A stretch of DNA of 64,000 nucleotides from Cryptomeria japonica (Eukaryota > Streptophyta > Pinopsida > Cupressales > Cupressaceae), in assembly GCF_030272615.1 (NCBI RefSeq), contig NC_081412.1, positions 38,380,911-38,444,910 on the forward strand, in the 5' to 3' direction. The translations under genes and the position numbers were made by a program. Below are positions 46,603 through 59,748 of the stretch, in pieces. Each line of letters starts with the position of its first letter. Position 1 is the first letter of the stretch. The notes under the pieces are model-generated. The model saw only the letters and a list, made by a program, of their open reading frames with translations, was not told the origin of the DNA and made no database searches.

Positions 46603-48072
46603 CTCAGTTTGGAGTGTTTTGACACCTATATCTTCCCAAGTCAGTGGAAAGGGCTTGGAATCTCTTGAAATGACTCACCAAACTCTTCTTTCCCTTCTAT
46701 TATCTCTTTTAAATCCATCTCTTCACATCGTGCAATCTCTATTATATCTCTCTTGGTTCTTGATCGATCTCTAGTGCTCTCTTAGCTCTCACAATTTTTT
46801 TTTGCTCCCTCTTATTTGCAAAAACAATCTTTAGCTTGCTACAATAGTCTTTGCATCTCTCTTGGCTTTCTCAAGCCTTCCTAGTAATATCTATCTATTT
46901 ACCTTGTCTTTGAGCATCTTGGGATTTATCACATCACTTATCTATCAAATCATTTATCTTGCCAATTTACATTTTATCTATCTATCTGTTTGTTGTGGAG
47001 ATGGAAACCAAAGAAGGAATTTAACTAAAGCAAGTCCCTAAACAGCCCTAAACATTTGTCCTCTTTTATGTGTGTGTAGGTTTCTTGAAGGCATTCAACT
47101 ACACAAAGTTTTTCTATTTGTTATTCATTTCTTTTATTTAAATCTTTATTCTACTTCTTTTTATCTCTACTATATAGTATTTGCTTGTATATTTTTTATT
47201 CTAGGTTTTGTAGGTTTTTGTAGGTTCTCTAAAACATAGAGTTGGGTTTTTGTCTTTTTGAGTGTTTTTTTTTTTTATCTGTATGAAACTATAACACATC
47301 ACGCAAACATTTACACCACACTGGCATCCTCAACTAAGATGCTTGCTTTTGGACCAAAAATTCCCCACCATCTTCTCTTTTCATTCCTTTAACAATAATC
47401 TTCATTTTCTTTGTCTATAATTAGATATATTCATCAGTTCTTATAGTTGGAAATATCTGAATGTATGTTGTGAAACTAGCTCTAAAGAGAACATAATCTC
47501 CATTCTGTAAGGTCATATTTACTCCATTACACCACATTAAGTGCCTAAATGATTCTATTATAACTACTCAGGTAGAATAGATTCTTGAAAGTTTACGTAG
47601 ATATTTTATTGTAATTCGAACCTATCTCTTTAATTTAGCTAAGTGGCATATTCTAATGAATTCTTCACTTCAAAATGACTTGTACAATGTTCTTCTCTTT
47701 TATCCACTACATAGATTCTCCATATTATTCTTCACTTCAAAATGACTTGTAACATGTGGCACTCTTCACCCATAGATGCGGAAAGGGAAAGCCCCTTCTT
47801 GAAAATGTGTCAGACCACTACGTGGTGCACAAGTGTACCTTTTCAAGGATGAAGGCTTGTGGTTTGTTATTAAAATTCACAATATTGACACGTAGCTCAC
47901 ATTTATATTGGGCTTGTAGCTTGAAAGGTATAAAGTCCACAGGTTTTTCAAGAGGAAGAGTCACCCAAGAAGGATGATGCCAATGCTAAAATGAAATGTT
48001 TACACCATTGTTTCTATTAGTGCTTTAATCATTGATTCTCAAAGCTTTTAGATTTATCTACAAGTTACAAAA
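46603..48072. other. Unassigned sequence to the right of the Gag-only element
   Basis: Begins with CTCAG (46603-46607). T-rich and CT-rich, with no gene recognised. A 23-bp direct repeat, TTCTTCACTTCAAAATGACT plus TGTA, occurs at 47661-47684 and 47728-47751. The more balanced stretch 47756-47977 contains a 73-codon open frame with no known domain. Confidence 0.45.
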
Positions 48073-49130
48073 CAATTGAGGAAATTAAACTTTCCCATGG
48101 CTAAGTTTACATCTTTGGACAAAAAGCTTTGGGTTTTTTTAGAACAACCAATCATGCACCCCTACAATAACTTGAGTATAATAAATCTATCTTCTTTTTT
48201 ACTTCAAAGGTTAATATCATTCAATCATTTTCCTAAAATATTTTTCACTTTAGCTATGGCTTATTCTTCTAGATCTTCTCAAAATTTTGCAAATCCTCTC
48301 ACATCAATCTCCTTTTGTGGAAACAAACTTATTTAATTCTTTAATTAGCAAGTGCCAAAGTAAAAAAAAAATCGACCCTAAAGGAAAAATAGAATTTGAA
48401 GCAACAAAAAAAATACTTAACTACTAATTTTGTTAATCAATTCAATACACATAAATAGTTACAAATAATCTTAACATGATCCTATAAATTTGCTAATTGT
48501 TCTTACAACAATTGTAGTTGATTGATAGCAAACTGGTATTGTTTGACAACACATTAAACTTAACTAAGCATATTCGACACCTAACACTATTTGATGATGC
48601 ATACACAACACTCCATTATAACTTATTTATTTATGTTGGAGATTCCATTCCAACACCCTGTCATAATGCTACAATATTAGACTAACTGCAACAAAACAAA
48701 AGGAAACACATATGCCAAAAAAATTCCTTTGGAAAACAGTTCTCAGACTAGTAAGAATTATTTGATATTCTCCACAACTACAAGTATAATCATGCGTCTA
48801 GCATATAAGTTAGTTACCTACATCATTGGACACAATTTTCACATGAAATGTCTCATCACCCCTCTTAAAGGTAGAATGTTGAACCTCTAAAATTTTGGAT
48901 CTCCCCTGAACAATTGGACACCAATCCTCACATGTATGTCTCATAACCTCAACCAGGTATAGTTTCTCTGGTCTGCTAGCCCCTTGGACTATTGAGCACT
49001 AAAATTTTGGATCTCCCCTAAACTATTCGACACCAATCCTCACATGTATGTCTCATAACCTCAACCAATTATAGTTTCTCTAGTCCACTAGCACCTTGGA
49101 TAATTGAGCATCTGTCTATTCTCTGATGTA
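48073..49130 (-). pseudogene. Mutator-like transposase remnant with SWIM finger, duplicated segment copy 2
   Basis: The minus strand from about 49000 down to 48720 reads SIVQGASRPEKLYLVEVMR, then CEDWCPIVQGRSKILEVQ, STFKRGDETFHVKIVSNDVG and HDYTCSCGEYQ. The last block, a C-S-C-G-E-Y core preceded by a beta-rich stretch, resembles the start of the SWIM zinc finger found at the C-terminus of plant Mutator-like transposases. The expected following C-x-H pair is not visible, so the domain is cut or decayed. No DDE motifs were identified upstream. The plus-strand sequence is collinear with 25003-25945. Confidence 0.45.
48889..49112. repeat. 112-bp tandem duplication
   Basis: Units at 48889-49000 and 49001-49112, both beginning AAAATTTTGGATCTCCCCT and differing at a few sites. 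Copy 1 of the segment has one unit, so the duplication arose only in copy 2. Confidence 0.85.
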
Positions 49131-52100
49131 TTTATGCATATTGTGAGACAACTATCTACACTATAAATCTACTAAAGAGATTGGCAACAAAATGATGAAG
49201 ATTGACAACTAAATATTAAACACCTCAATTTTTATTGACACCTATTGCAGACATAACTATAAAAAAACATAATTTTATTATAATTCATTGTAATAGTTTA
49301 TCTATTTAAATTTGATATTCATTTGTCTTAAGTCATAATGGATGGTTTGAGTGGTGGGAAACTCATAAAATAGGGGTGATTTGGTTTTAATAAGATAAAG
49401 ATGTAGTTTAATATAAATCTTGTGATCTTTCACCAATTTAATTAGGTTATGATGTTTTTTAAGTAAGTTTTTTTGTCACAGTTAAAGTTGAAGTCGAGGT
49501 GGTAAGTTAGAGTTGAGGTGGTAAGTGTGACATTTAACTAGTAGAAGACTAGATCTTATTAAAGAGAAAAAATGTATTGTAGTTTTTATAAGTTTTGTTT
49601 TGGAGATGATAGATCTTATTGAAAAGAAAAAATGTATTGTAGTTTTTATAGGTTTTTATTTTGGAGATGATAGTACAAATATATATTGTACAACAATTTC
49701 ATTGTTTTTAACTTTTTGACATTGTTGATAAATTGAATCCTTATCATACTCAACTTATTCGTAAGAGATCTCTAGAAAAATAATACCCAAGTGTTGGTGA
49801 AAGCCTCTACTTTAAGGAAGTGTTGGTGAAATCATCTACTTTAAGGAAGGAATCTTTCTAGGCTTTTAGCCAATGTGAGCAAATGTCCCAACTTAGGGAC
49901 TATTCTCAACAGGTGTCATTATTCTTGGAAACTATGTTCAGATTACAAAGTTTTAATTTCAAATGCTACAAATGATATTATCAGCCCACATGACAAGGTG
50001 CCTTTTCACTAAGGAGAAAAGTGATCTTCTAAAAAATGAATACAGGTAATGAGCTTTAACAACATTGATACATAATTTTTCTTTTCTTCTCTCTGTCTCC
50101 TTTTATATAACAAGTGTTGCAATGCAGTTGGAGTCCCTGCCTTTTGCATGAACAGGACATTTGTTCTATGTTTAAAGAATAGTGATTGAAATTGATTTGT
50201 CATAGCAAGATAGAGGTTAAGAAGCAGGGATGTGCCTCTTAGCAGTGCTCAAAATCTAACAAATATCAATGATAGTTATAGAGTATGCATCCTACCCTGA
50301 ATTGAGACAAGAAAGTCTGTGTTAGGAACAGATTAGAGCATATTCCTTTCTCCGCATCATAAAATAATCAAAAGTTGAGCAATCTGAATTAATAGTGGTG
50401 TCACTGCTCTAACCTCTGATCACATCACATTTCCCAGGTGTTTTTATAGAAATCACCTGCCAAAAAGTAGAGAAAATACATGATTTAGCAAAAACGGAAA
50501 ACTGAGAGTTCTAAATCAACACCATCAATATCAATGCCATGATTGTCATACTGGAATTTATTCCAAAACAAAAAAAATTACTGTGAAGCTGTAGTTGTAA
50601 ATCCTCTACTCTCAGCACAATTTCTAGCGCAAAATTTGCAAATCCTCTACACGTTTTCATTTCGATTTAAGCTTGAATGGAGAGATCCTCAAATTGCGCT
50701 AAGACTGAAACCTTAAATTGCTTTAGAAATCTTACATAATTATGTTAAGAGCAATGGAAACCCTAATACCTCAATCTTTTAATCTTTGTATGTCTGATTA
50801 AGAACAAAGCATTCCTCTAGTATATAATAGAGACATTGGTAGATTTCCTGGTTGACTCAGGAGATTGAGGTAAATTCTTTGTCTCATTAAATAATAGAAG
50901 AGACATCTTCAAAAATGTTGAATGAAAAATTTAAAAAAATACAACTTTGGTTTTACAGCACAAATACCTAGCGCTAGAAAACTAATACAAAATTTTTGGT
51001 TGGAGTTTTTAGCAAATATAAACATCAATGCGTTCAATGCTATATTCAGTACCAATTATTAAGAGTTTAAAGCGTAACCATACCTAAACTATCTGTATCC
51101 TAACCTGCAAACAAATTGCAGTGTGACTGCTTCATACAAATACTTAAAATGGAAAAGAAAATGATAACATACAGAATACAATAGGTCTCTTTTTTTTTGA
51201 AAAATTTTGATTTATGAGATCATTTTGAAAAGCAGAGAATTCAATGCTTATGGAAAAGAAAATGATAACATACAGAATACAATAGGTCTCTTTTTGTTTT
51301 GAAAATTTTTAATTTATGAGATCATTTTGAAAAGCAGAGAATTCAATGCTTATAGATTCAATAAATCACTCAATTCGTATTGTAGCGGCACAAAGTAATA
51401 CAAAATTGGAAGGTTCTTATAGAAAAGGAAAAGGTTTGGTTTGATTTTCTTGATATATCAACTTTCTTATATTGTTGCATTCTAAAAACCTAATGAAATA
51501 AAAACTACATTTGGGGTGACAATATCAAGTCCACCTTTTTACTACTACTTGAGACTTTTTCAACATTTTGATAGCAAGGATAACTTGACGAATTATCCTA
51601 TTTTACCATCCAAGGTGTGAAAATGCATTCAATGACCATCAACCTCTTGAGTCCTCCAAAAAAGGAAACAATGCCCTTTCTTTTTTGAGGGAATGAATGA
51701 AAATATTGTAAAAAAAAATTGTACACCCAAAGAGAAGAAAAAGCATTGTATAATATTACAATTTGGATGATTAACCCTTTTTTTATCATCCCTCGAGCAT
51801 TGAAAAGTTGATTTTTGTTGCTAGAGGAACACTACACAAGCTTGTCACTAGTTGTAGAATACCTTCTAATGAATAGAACCATACATTTTGCCTATTAAAG
51901 GTTGTGTTTTCTATGCATATGATGAATGATGGATTATATCTCATGGTATTTATGTTTTATCTCTTATCTCATTCTTTCCTTTTTACATAGGAACGATTTA
52001 TTAACAAGTATTTTGGGTTTTTGTTAAAGTTTCATGTTTAATATTAGTTGTGAATGTTATTTCATTTTTCTTAGATGATAACATATAAATTTGAGAATCA

Positions 52101-52229
52101 TTTTTAAGAATCACTCATGTAAGCATGTTAAAACTTGAATTGCATATAATCAATCAATTCTTTTGATCATATTGTGTATGTAAAACAGAAGTACAGGTCG
52201 CCAAAATTTGGTGTATCATCTCATAGATT
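49131..52229. other. Unassigned sequence within duplicated segment copy 2
   Basis: About 3 kb with no recognisable gene and no clear counterpart in copy 1. It contains short tandem duplications (49551-49671, unit about 60 bp; 51149-51350, unit 101 bp; GTGTTGGTGAAA-containing 30-bp units near 49795-49850). It could be an unrecognised insertion. Confidence 0.4.
51149..51350. repeat. 101-bp tandem duplication
   Basis: Units at 51149 and 51250 both begin ATGGAAAAGAAAATGATAAC and end GAATTCAATGCTT, with a few differences in the T-rich centre. Confidence 0.85.
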
Positions 52230-54050
52230 TAGCCTTCCTTTTCAAGTCATTCTTATCCTTTTTCTCATCAAAATAGTAGTTTAGAGTTAAGATTATGTGA
52301 GCTCCAAGGGAAGCAACCCTTGTCAAGAGATTCACTCTAACCTACGAGTAACCCACAAGACCTAGAGTGATTTCATGTTTCACTAGATGGTTAATAGAGC
52401 ATTTATTCAAGGTGCAATTCATGTAATAGCAGGTGTAGGCGTAGTAAGTAATACATTTGTCTTTAATTAGTTTGGTTGAAAAATTTACCAAGTTGTACTA
52501 CAAAAATTAATTTTGTTTTAGGGAAAAAAGGTAGAAGCCTCTTCTTCATTAATCTTAATATATTATAAGCTTTGTTGTTATCCTTTTCTTTTTGTTTTGA
52601 GAAGGTTAAGAGTATTTATCTTTTGTTAAAAAATGAGGAGTTCCAAATGAATCAAAATATGATACCTAAAAGCTAAGGACAATGATTTTGGTATAATATC
52701 TTTGGAACAAGTATGAACAACAACATGAAGGGTCTGGTGATCAATCTAATGGATGTTACAATTACATTCTTTAACTACAATGAAATTGTCACAAGGTCAA
52801 CTCAATGTATAGGACATGACCTACTTCTACTCATGTTGGGATTTTATACCAAACAACGTATTATACCTCTCTAACATTCTTCTCTTATGTAAATTGTAAG
52901 AAACCCATTTACCCTCATTGACATCATACTAAATCTAGGAATTTTAGAGGCCTTCCTAGATGTTGATTATAAAAATCTTAACAACATGAAATTCAAAAAT
53001 ACTTTAAGAATCATTACAAACTATGAAAACATTATGGATGTTAGAGATTGGGGAGTTTTCAATGGTGTTTTTTTATTTGTTATGTGTGATGTGTTCTCCC
53101 TTCCCACAAATCAAGACATGATTGTATCTATATATGACAAAATTTTGATTTTTGTTCTTTTTCTTTGAGGTGTTTGGTTTTTTTTTTTGGTTTTTTTTTT
53201 TAATTTTATTAAAAATTTCTATACTTGCCTCTAAGTTGGAAAGTAGTTAAGTTGATGTGAAACAAGCCATTTTGCATATTCATAATATTTAAAGTGATAA
53301 TTTGTTTCTACCTAGTTGAAATGGTCATCAAAAAATCAATATTGATGGGGTTATTGTAGATAAAGATAAACTAATGAATGTAATACATTATACACCTAGG
53401 GCATTTCTATGTCTAGAAGAACATAATTCATTGTAATACATTTATGCATCTTGTATGAAAGCATTGTGTAATTTTGCAAATATATCTATACACAAAGTCT
53501 TAGTTCATGTGAATATAATTCTATGAATTGTAGAATTTTAGGTCAAGTGCTTGTAATTCAATTTGCATCTCTATAAATACAATGCTTGAGTGATTTTATT
53601 ACATGTAATACATTATACAACTAGGACATCTCTCTACTTGTAGTCCAACATAATTCATTGTAATAGAGTTTTGCATCTTGTACATAAGTGTTGTGTAATT
53701 TTACAAATATATTTACATGCAAAGCCCTAGTTCATGCAAATTTAATTGTATGGATTGTAGAATTTGATGTCAAGTGATCATGATTCATAAATAAAATGCT
53801 TGAGTATTTTTGTTACCTTTTTTTATCTTGAGGGATTATACCATTATGATTACTAATTTTCAACTGTAATCAAATATTTACTATATATACATATGATGGA
53901 GTGATTACATGGCTTTCAAAAAAAACATTTCTTAAATATTGAACAATGTTGTAGATGGGGATTCCATAGTTGATTTCCAAATAGCATGATGTCACTTAGC
54001 ATAATAATAAATTTATTTTGCTTTGTATCATTCTAATACATTATTCAATT
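52230..54050. repeat. Duplicated non-coding segment, copy 2
   Basis: Collinear with 26740-29464 but lacking the solo LTR, whose empty site is near 53118. It retains the two-unit tandem repeat (53390-53810) and the short open frame (VRDWGVFNGVFLFVMCDVF). Confidence 0.75.
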
Positions 54051-54604
54051 AAGGTTAGGGTTAGGGTTCTAGGATAGAGCTTGGTCTCAAAGTTAATGTT
54101 ATAAGCCTAGAGTTATGGTTAAGGTAGGGTTTAATTAGGGTTAGGATTATGGTTAGGCTAGGGTTAGGGTTAGTGTTCAATTAGGGTCAGAGTTAGTGTT
54201 AATATTCAAATAGGGTTAGGGTCCTATAATAAAGCATAATGTTAAGGTTCTACGATAAATTTTGGGGTTGGTTTTCAGGTTTATTTTAGGTTAGGGTTAA
54301 AGTTAGGGTTCAATTAAGCTTTAATTAGGTTTACGGTTCAATTAGGGTTAGGGCTCTAATAAAGACCTTAGGATTAGTGTTAGGGTTTGGATTACTATTA
54401 GGATTAGGTCATGGGTAGGGTCAAGCTTAGAGTAAGGTTTTAGTTAGGGTTAGGGTTCAAGTTAGAATTCAATCAGAGTCAGGGTTTAACTAGTATTAGG
54501 ATTAAGGTTAGGGTTGGGACTATGGTTATGGTTAAATTAATGTTACCATTAAATTAGGGTTAGGATGTTATATTAGTATTAGGGTTAGTATTAAATTAGT
54601 ATTA
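54051..54604 (+). repeat. Degenerate telomere-like (GGGTTA)n repeat, copy 2 left part
   Basis: The same variants and G-strand orientation as 29465-31745. It is interrupted at 54604 by the LINE and resumes at 61611. The last 13 bases (TAAATTAGTATTA, 54592-54604) are the left target duplication. Confidence 0.85.
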
Positions 54605-54831
54605 AGGTTTTGGATTAAGGCAAAAACAGGTTTTGAAGGGGCTCTGAAACCCTTTACAAAATGATTCTAAGCGGTATAGAATCAGAAAGAAACATCCAAA
54701 ACAAAAAAGGATGCAAGGATAGGCATAAAAAGCAGTAGCCAAAGAGACAACAAAAGCCCAACCGGGCACAAAAAGGCAGCAGAAAGACCAAACCTAGACA
54801 TAGAAAGAACCAGCAATAGAAAACAATCCAA

Positions 54832-56611
54832 TTACATTAGAATTTTGAGGGTCTCGGTGACCTTAGCCTCAAGAGAATTCATGGTATCAGCAGTAGCCTT
54901 CATATCTTTATGATCCAATTTCTAAAAGGCTGCCTTTTTCTTCATGTTCCCTCAGGTCCTTTTGCAGGGTCCTTCACCACTTTGAGTCACCTCAACTCAT
55001 CACCAATAACAAAAACAGCCTTATCCGATTGTTCTAGACTATTAACCATGGTATTCATAACCATTGCAGATTATTTAACAATTTTATGACTACTAACCAT
55101 AATGGTCTTGAGGGTGTTCTGGTTCTTGTTGTAGCCTTCCTCAACATAGGTGATGTGTTCCTCTAGCCTTTTCTTCAGCTGATCAACCTCTTCCCCTATT
55201 TTCTTGATACATTCCATGACCTACTTCTTCTCAGACTCGGTCCAATTTCCTTCATTATTTGGATTACCAAGAGAAGAACCAACAAGGAGAGAACCCATTT
55301 TTCTTTCCAGGGCTCTTTGGTTAATCCAGATCTCTTTAAGTTCATGAAATAGCCACTTGAACAAACTGAAGGTGTCAATTGCATGATCACAAGCCATCCC
55401 CAACACATTTTCATAATCCTCCCTTTTATCATTTAGCTCATCACTTTTGGGATGAAGGTTTGCAATACCAGCCACACCCACATTACCAGTCTCTTTATCA
55501 AACAAAGGAGAGGGCATGACATTAGGGTTATCAAGGTTCTTAACATCATCTACCTTCTCACTAGAAGAGGGGAAGCCATTCTCAGCCAAAGTAGAGGAGG
55601 AGGACATAACAATGTTCTTATGACCTTTGGAACCCTTCCTCAACTTGGGTTTAGAGCTCGAAGGAATTTCCATTTTAGCTTTTTTCGAAGGAGGGGGAGT
55701 CTCATCAGATCCAGACCCAGAGGCATCATTATCAGACTCTCCCGCACTAGTCTCATCATTCTCAGAAGAAATATGGATAAAATCATTAGGGGGAGGAAGA
55801 GCATGGAAATGGGAATCAATAAGGACCAACAGGCCTTCATGCACGATGGGAAACTTAACAGGGTTCTTATGGTGGTCACTAAAATTAGCCCTAAGAGCAG
55901 ACATGAGGTAGAAAGGGAAGATATTTTCACACCATAGCAAAACTGATTCAGAATAACAAAGTGGTGGCCATACACCCTAGTATACCGACCATCCAAAGTA
56001 AGGTAAGTCATAATTATCTTGAGAAGCTTCTTCAAGAAAGACTTAATGACCGCAATATCATAGTAGTTGGTCATCTTCATAACCATTTTAGCCCGCTCCT
56101 CCTCCTCCTTGGGGAAATTCTACACAAATTTCTTCGTGTACACCCTATCTCTATAATACTTCATGCCATCCATAGATAACCCAGTCACCTATGCAATAAG
56201 GGATTCATCAACCAGGACCCTCTGACCATGAAGAACAATCGTTCCATCCTTCCAAATTTTAGCAAAATATCTCATAACATCTTGATTTCACCCTTGAAGC
56301 CTCTCAATGTATGTAGTGAACCCACCTTTCTTCAAAATGCGCCATAACTTCTTTTCATTCTTGAGCTGCACACAACTAGGTGACTCAATTCTTATACTTG
56401 CACCACCCATTTTATCAAGCTCTCGATAAATATACTCTTTGTGACGAATTTCTAGAGTTAAAGAAAACCTCCAGAAAATGTATAAAATCGCCCACAATGC
56501 ATACAAAATAAATTTGCATCGATTCTTTTGTCCTCTCTGGCCACCTATCTTAGAACAGAAGGTATTACCAGTTCTAGAAACACTCAAAGTCATTATAGCG
56601 CTAGTAATCAT
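54832..56611 (-). pseudogene. Extra LINE ORF (ORF3-like) of unknown function
   Basis: Starts with an ATG at 56611 that overlaps the RNase H stop (ATGATTACTAG on the element strand), in another frame. About 590 codons, ending TAA at 54832. The N-terminal third has GKIGGQRG-like basic residues, then FTTYIERLQG and VLVDESLIAxVTGLSMDGM (56165-56225), and GRYTRVYGHHFVILN (55955-56000). The middle is Ser/Asp/Lys-rich with a PPPSKKAKME stretch that could be a nuclear-localisation signal. The end (55220-54835) has strong coiled-coil character (IKKIGEEVDQLKKRLEEHI; LEAKVTETLKIL). There is one frameshift near 55920 and stops near 56288, 56200, 55221 and 54985. The VTGL block resembles a domain I associate with uncharacterised plant retroelement proteins; I cannot name a function. 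It might be captured sequence. Confidence 0.55.
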
Positions 56612-56915
56612 TAAATTTACTCACCTGACTTCGATCGTGGAGTAGATTCATCACAAATTCTGAGTCCAACCTGTCACCATGGGTCCAACAAAGTTGGGCT
56701 TTACACGTCACTCCCCTGTTGGCAAGGAAGTCAACAATCACATTTGCTTATCTGTAAACATGGACAAACATGCATTTATCAAAGGTTTTAATAATATCTT
56801 TAGCTTTTCTCTTCCAAATATCAACATTCGAAGCCAGAGTTGAATTTCCCTTTAGGTAGTTGATAATGTTCTTTGAGTCCCCCTCGACCCAAACAAGCTT
56901 ACAGTTGTTTTGTTT
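56601..56915 (-). pseudogene. C-terminal half of LINE RNase H
   Basis: KQNNCKLVWVEGDSKNIINY continues the RNase H broken at 59749. It ends ANVIVDFLANRGV and KFNDY with a TAG at 56601-56603. One stop (56748-56750) replaces Gln in HVYRQAN. The -ADxLAN-like motif is the usual plant RNase H C-terminus. Confidence 0.82.
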
Positions 56916-57553
56916 TGCAATGACATGAACCATATTTATTAATAATTATGTTATTAGGAAAATAATGTATACTTTTCATTTATGCGATAAAATTGTAATG
57001 GAAATTAATTTTTTCCATGATGATAATGCAATCAGAGTTCAAATGCAACTAAATGATCTACATTACTTTACTTATGTAAATGCAATTTAATAACTAGTGT
57101 TACTTTTACTATAAATTGGGATCGTCAACGTTGATGAGCTATTGAGTGCAAGTGGATGTAGGGACAGGTGAATGCAAATGAAGGTGAGAACATGGTTCAG
57201 GTAGAGTTGTTTTCGCTCTTAGACTTTACTAGAATAGATGGGAATCTTACACACCACTGTAATATATGTGTGCATTGGTTGCATGATTTTGAGTTACGAT
57301 TGAAATTTCGTGAGTGATGGCAAAATATTATGTTTTATTTGTCTATGAGAGTATAATTTGTTAATGATTTGAAAATAGATAGTGACCCTATGATTACACA
57401 TTCCTTGTGCAGGTGTATGTGATTTGGTGAAACTATATTTAATGTTTGGTTTTTAAGTTATAGTTATATATATATAATTATACGTATTATATATGTATAT
57501 GAGTTCGAATACCAGGGGACTCGATCATATACATATACATACATAGGTAATTA

Positions 57554-57598
<45 letters not shown>

Positions 57599-59748
57599 TA
57601 TTGGTTACTCATAACGTGATTACTTTCTTATTGAAATTATGTATATGTATACATATGCATAATCATTTAATATTATGTATATATATATAAGGTGGCGGAT
57701 CTGTTTGAATAAACATGAGTTACGCAACTATCATTGCATGTTAAGTGGTAATCGATACTAATCAACTTGGCAAAGAGACTTATAAACCATTTGCAAAGGT
57801 TAAGAAAAATTAACATTGACCTTTACACAAAAAAAGCACTTAAGTGTTTGTATTGAACTCAACCACGGACTGCATATGTGGTGTACCATTGGACCAAGCC
57901 CACGTAACCTTATTTGTAGTAGAAGGAAGCCGATAGTGGAGACTCTATTAATGGAGACTGGTAGTAAACAAAAATTGAGAGTAAATAGCACTAAGAATTG
58001 GTGGTCACAGTAGTCAGAGTAGTAGTAAATGTGACTCCTAGGAAACTATGAGTCAAGGAGAAGTTGATATTAATGTCAACTCTTGTAGTAAACAATGGGG
58101 ATTCGATATGGTTATAGACTTTAGCAAGTGGAGTTTATTTTAACTTAAAACACTCTGCATATAATACATTATTGTGTGTGAGGAGGTACGTGGAGAATTT
58201 AGAGAGAAAATAAGTCTTTTGCCCAAGTTAGTTGTTAGACATGGCAAGAGAAACTTGAACAATATTGTGACTTGCCCAAAAAGATAGGAGACTAAATATC
58301 TGAAGTTTAGTATAAAATGAAAACTTAGCTCACGACAGATGGGAGAGGAAAAGGAATACCAGAGATCAGAGAATTCATACATAGGCAGTGACATTCTTGT
58401 GAACTTGGAAGAGAATAAATTTTCAGAGCATTCAAAAAGAGAAGGAATGCAGTAAGAATAATTTCATAGGTGGATTCACATCTCATATTTCAAATCTGAA
58501 GCTTGAATTCACAGGTAGCCTCTTAAACAAGTAGTAGTTTCTATATTTTGAGAAGAAAATAATGGTATTATTTTGAAATCTGCTTGTTTAGATCAATATA
58601 AAAGAAAGTAACCTGACATATCATAATGATTCTTTTTGAAATGACATATCATAATATTTAACACTCGTTGAAGAAAATTTTTGAAATTAGATATCCAAGT
58701 ACGAAAATAATTGAAAACATAGATTAAGATCCAAATATATATGTTATTTACAAGAATGTGTACTCATTTTCTAATCAATTATATGTAAAGATACATACAT
58801 GCATTACACCTTCTTACAAGTTAATACTTATTTTTTATTTACTTTTCAAAATAGAAGTGAAAGATTGTCTCTTTTAAGATATATATATTCGTTTATCCAT
58901 GAAAGATTGTTTTTCTATCAGATATAATTGATTGTAACAAAAAATTGATTTTTTCTATTTCTATTCAATGAAATATTGTCTTCTATATATATATTTATTT
59001 ATTCTATATTTATATGAACAAATCTACATAGGCTTGTGTTGTGGAAAGTTACCTTCCAGGATGGGTGCTGAATGTGGGTTATAGAGAGAGAGTTTTAATT
59101 TTCTAAACTAAATTTTACTACTATGCATGGCATTATACTCGACCGAGTAATTGAATAACCATTGAAATAGATGGATTCATTTATTTATCCACTCTACCAT
59201 ATCCTTGAATGAACTTTCTTGTTTCATTATTGAATTAGAAAATTGAAAATGCGTGTATCATTTTAGGCACGCACCAGATTCCATCTTGTCTATTGAATTC
59301 TTTTTGCTAAGCAATTCGTGTAGGGTCAGGTATTCTTGATTGACCAAGAATTATGGAGAAGTGTAAACTTCAAGGTTGGGTGAAAAAAGTACTTGAATCT
59401 TGTTCTCCTCTTCATTATAAGGATTATATTGAAGATAGCTTAGATTGCAGATCAAAGGACACATCTCCTTCTTTCCTTTATGTTGTGTTATTTAAACCTA
59501 AGGCATTAGAAAAGCCTAAGTATTGTATGAAGATGAGATTAAGACACTTTTACAATTTTCCTATTTTATGAAAAATTCTTTATCTATTTATAGAAATCTC
59601 ATGTTTATTATGATATCGTTGGAATCATCTACAAGAGCTTAGGATGGAAAAGTGTTTGAAATAGACTTATTAGAAGAATTATGAGTTTATTTAAGAATAA
59701 AGAGTATTATGTTTCATAATTGAATATAAAATAAATTACTTCTTTACA
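56916..59748 (-). repeat. Long LTR-like dispersed repeat, copy Y, inserted in the LINE
   Basis: On the minus strand it opens TGTAAAGAAGTAATTT and ends near GTCATTGCA; it is the inverted relative of 32506-35949. It splits RNase H between YYSLKLL and KQNNCK. No convincing target duplication is seen, so the ends are approximate. The open frame 59353-59571 is the complement of matching sequence in copy X and is not a gene. Confidence 0.6.
57556..57594. repeat. (AT)n microsatellite
   Basis: About 19 AT units within repeat copy Y. Confidence 0.95.

Noticed and set aside
47756-47977. Possible host exon with balanced composition
   Set aside because: Only 73 codons, no splice-site context that I could support, and no recognised domain.
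55452-55937. 161-codon plus-strand open frame
   Set aside because: It is the antisense shadow of the LINE's extra ORF on the minus strand, which has domain-like composition and a coherent context.
59353-59571. Plus-strand open frame with a plausible ATG start
   Set aside because: It lies in repeat copy Y and its complement is present in copy X without a preserved frame.
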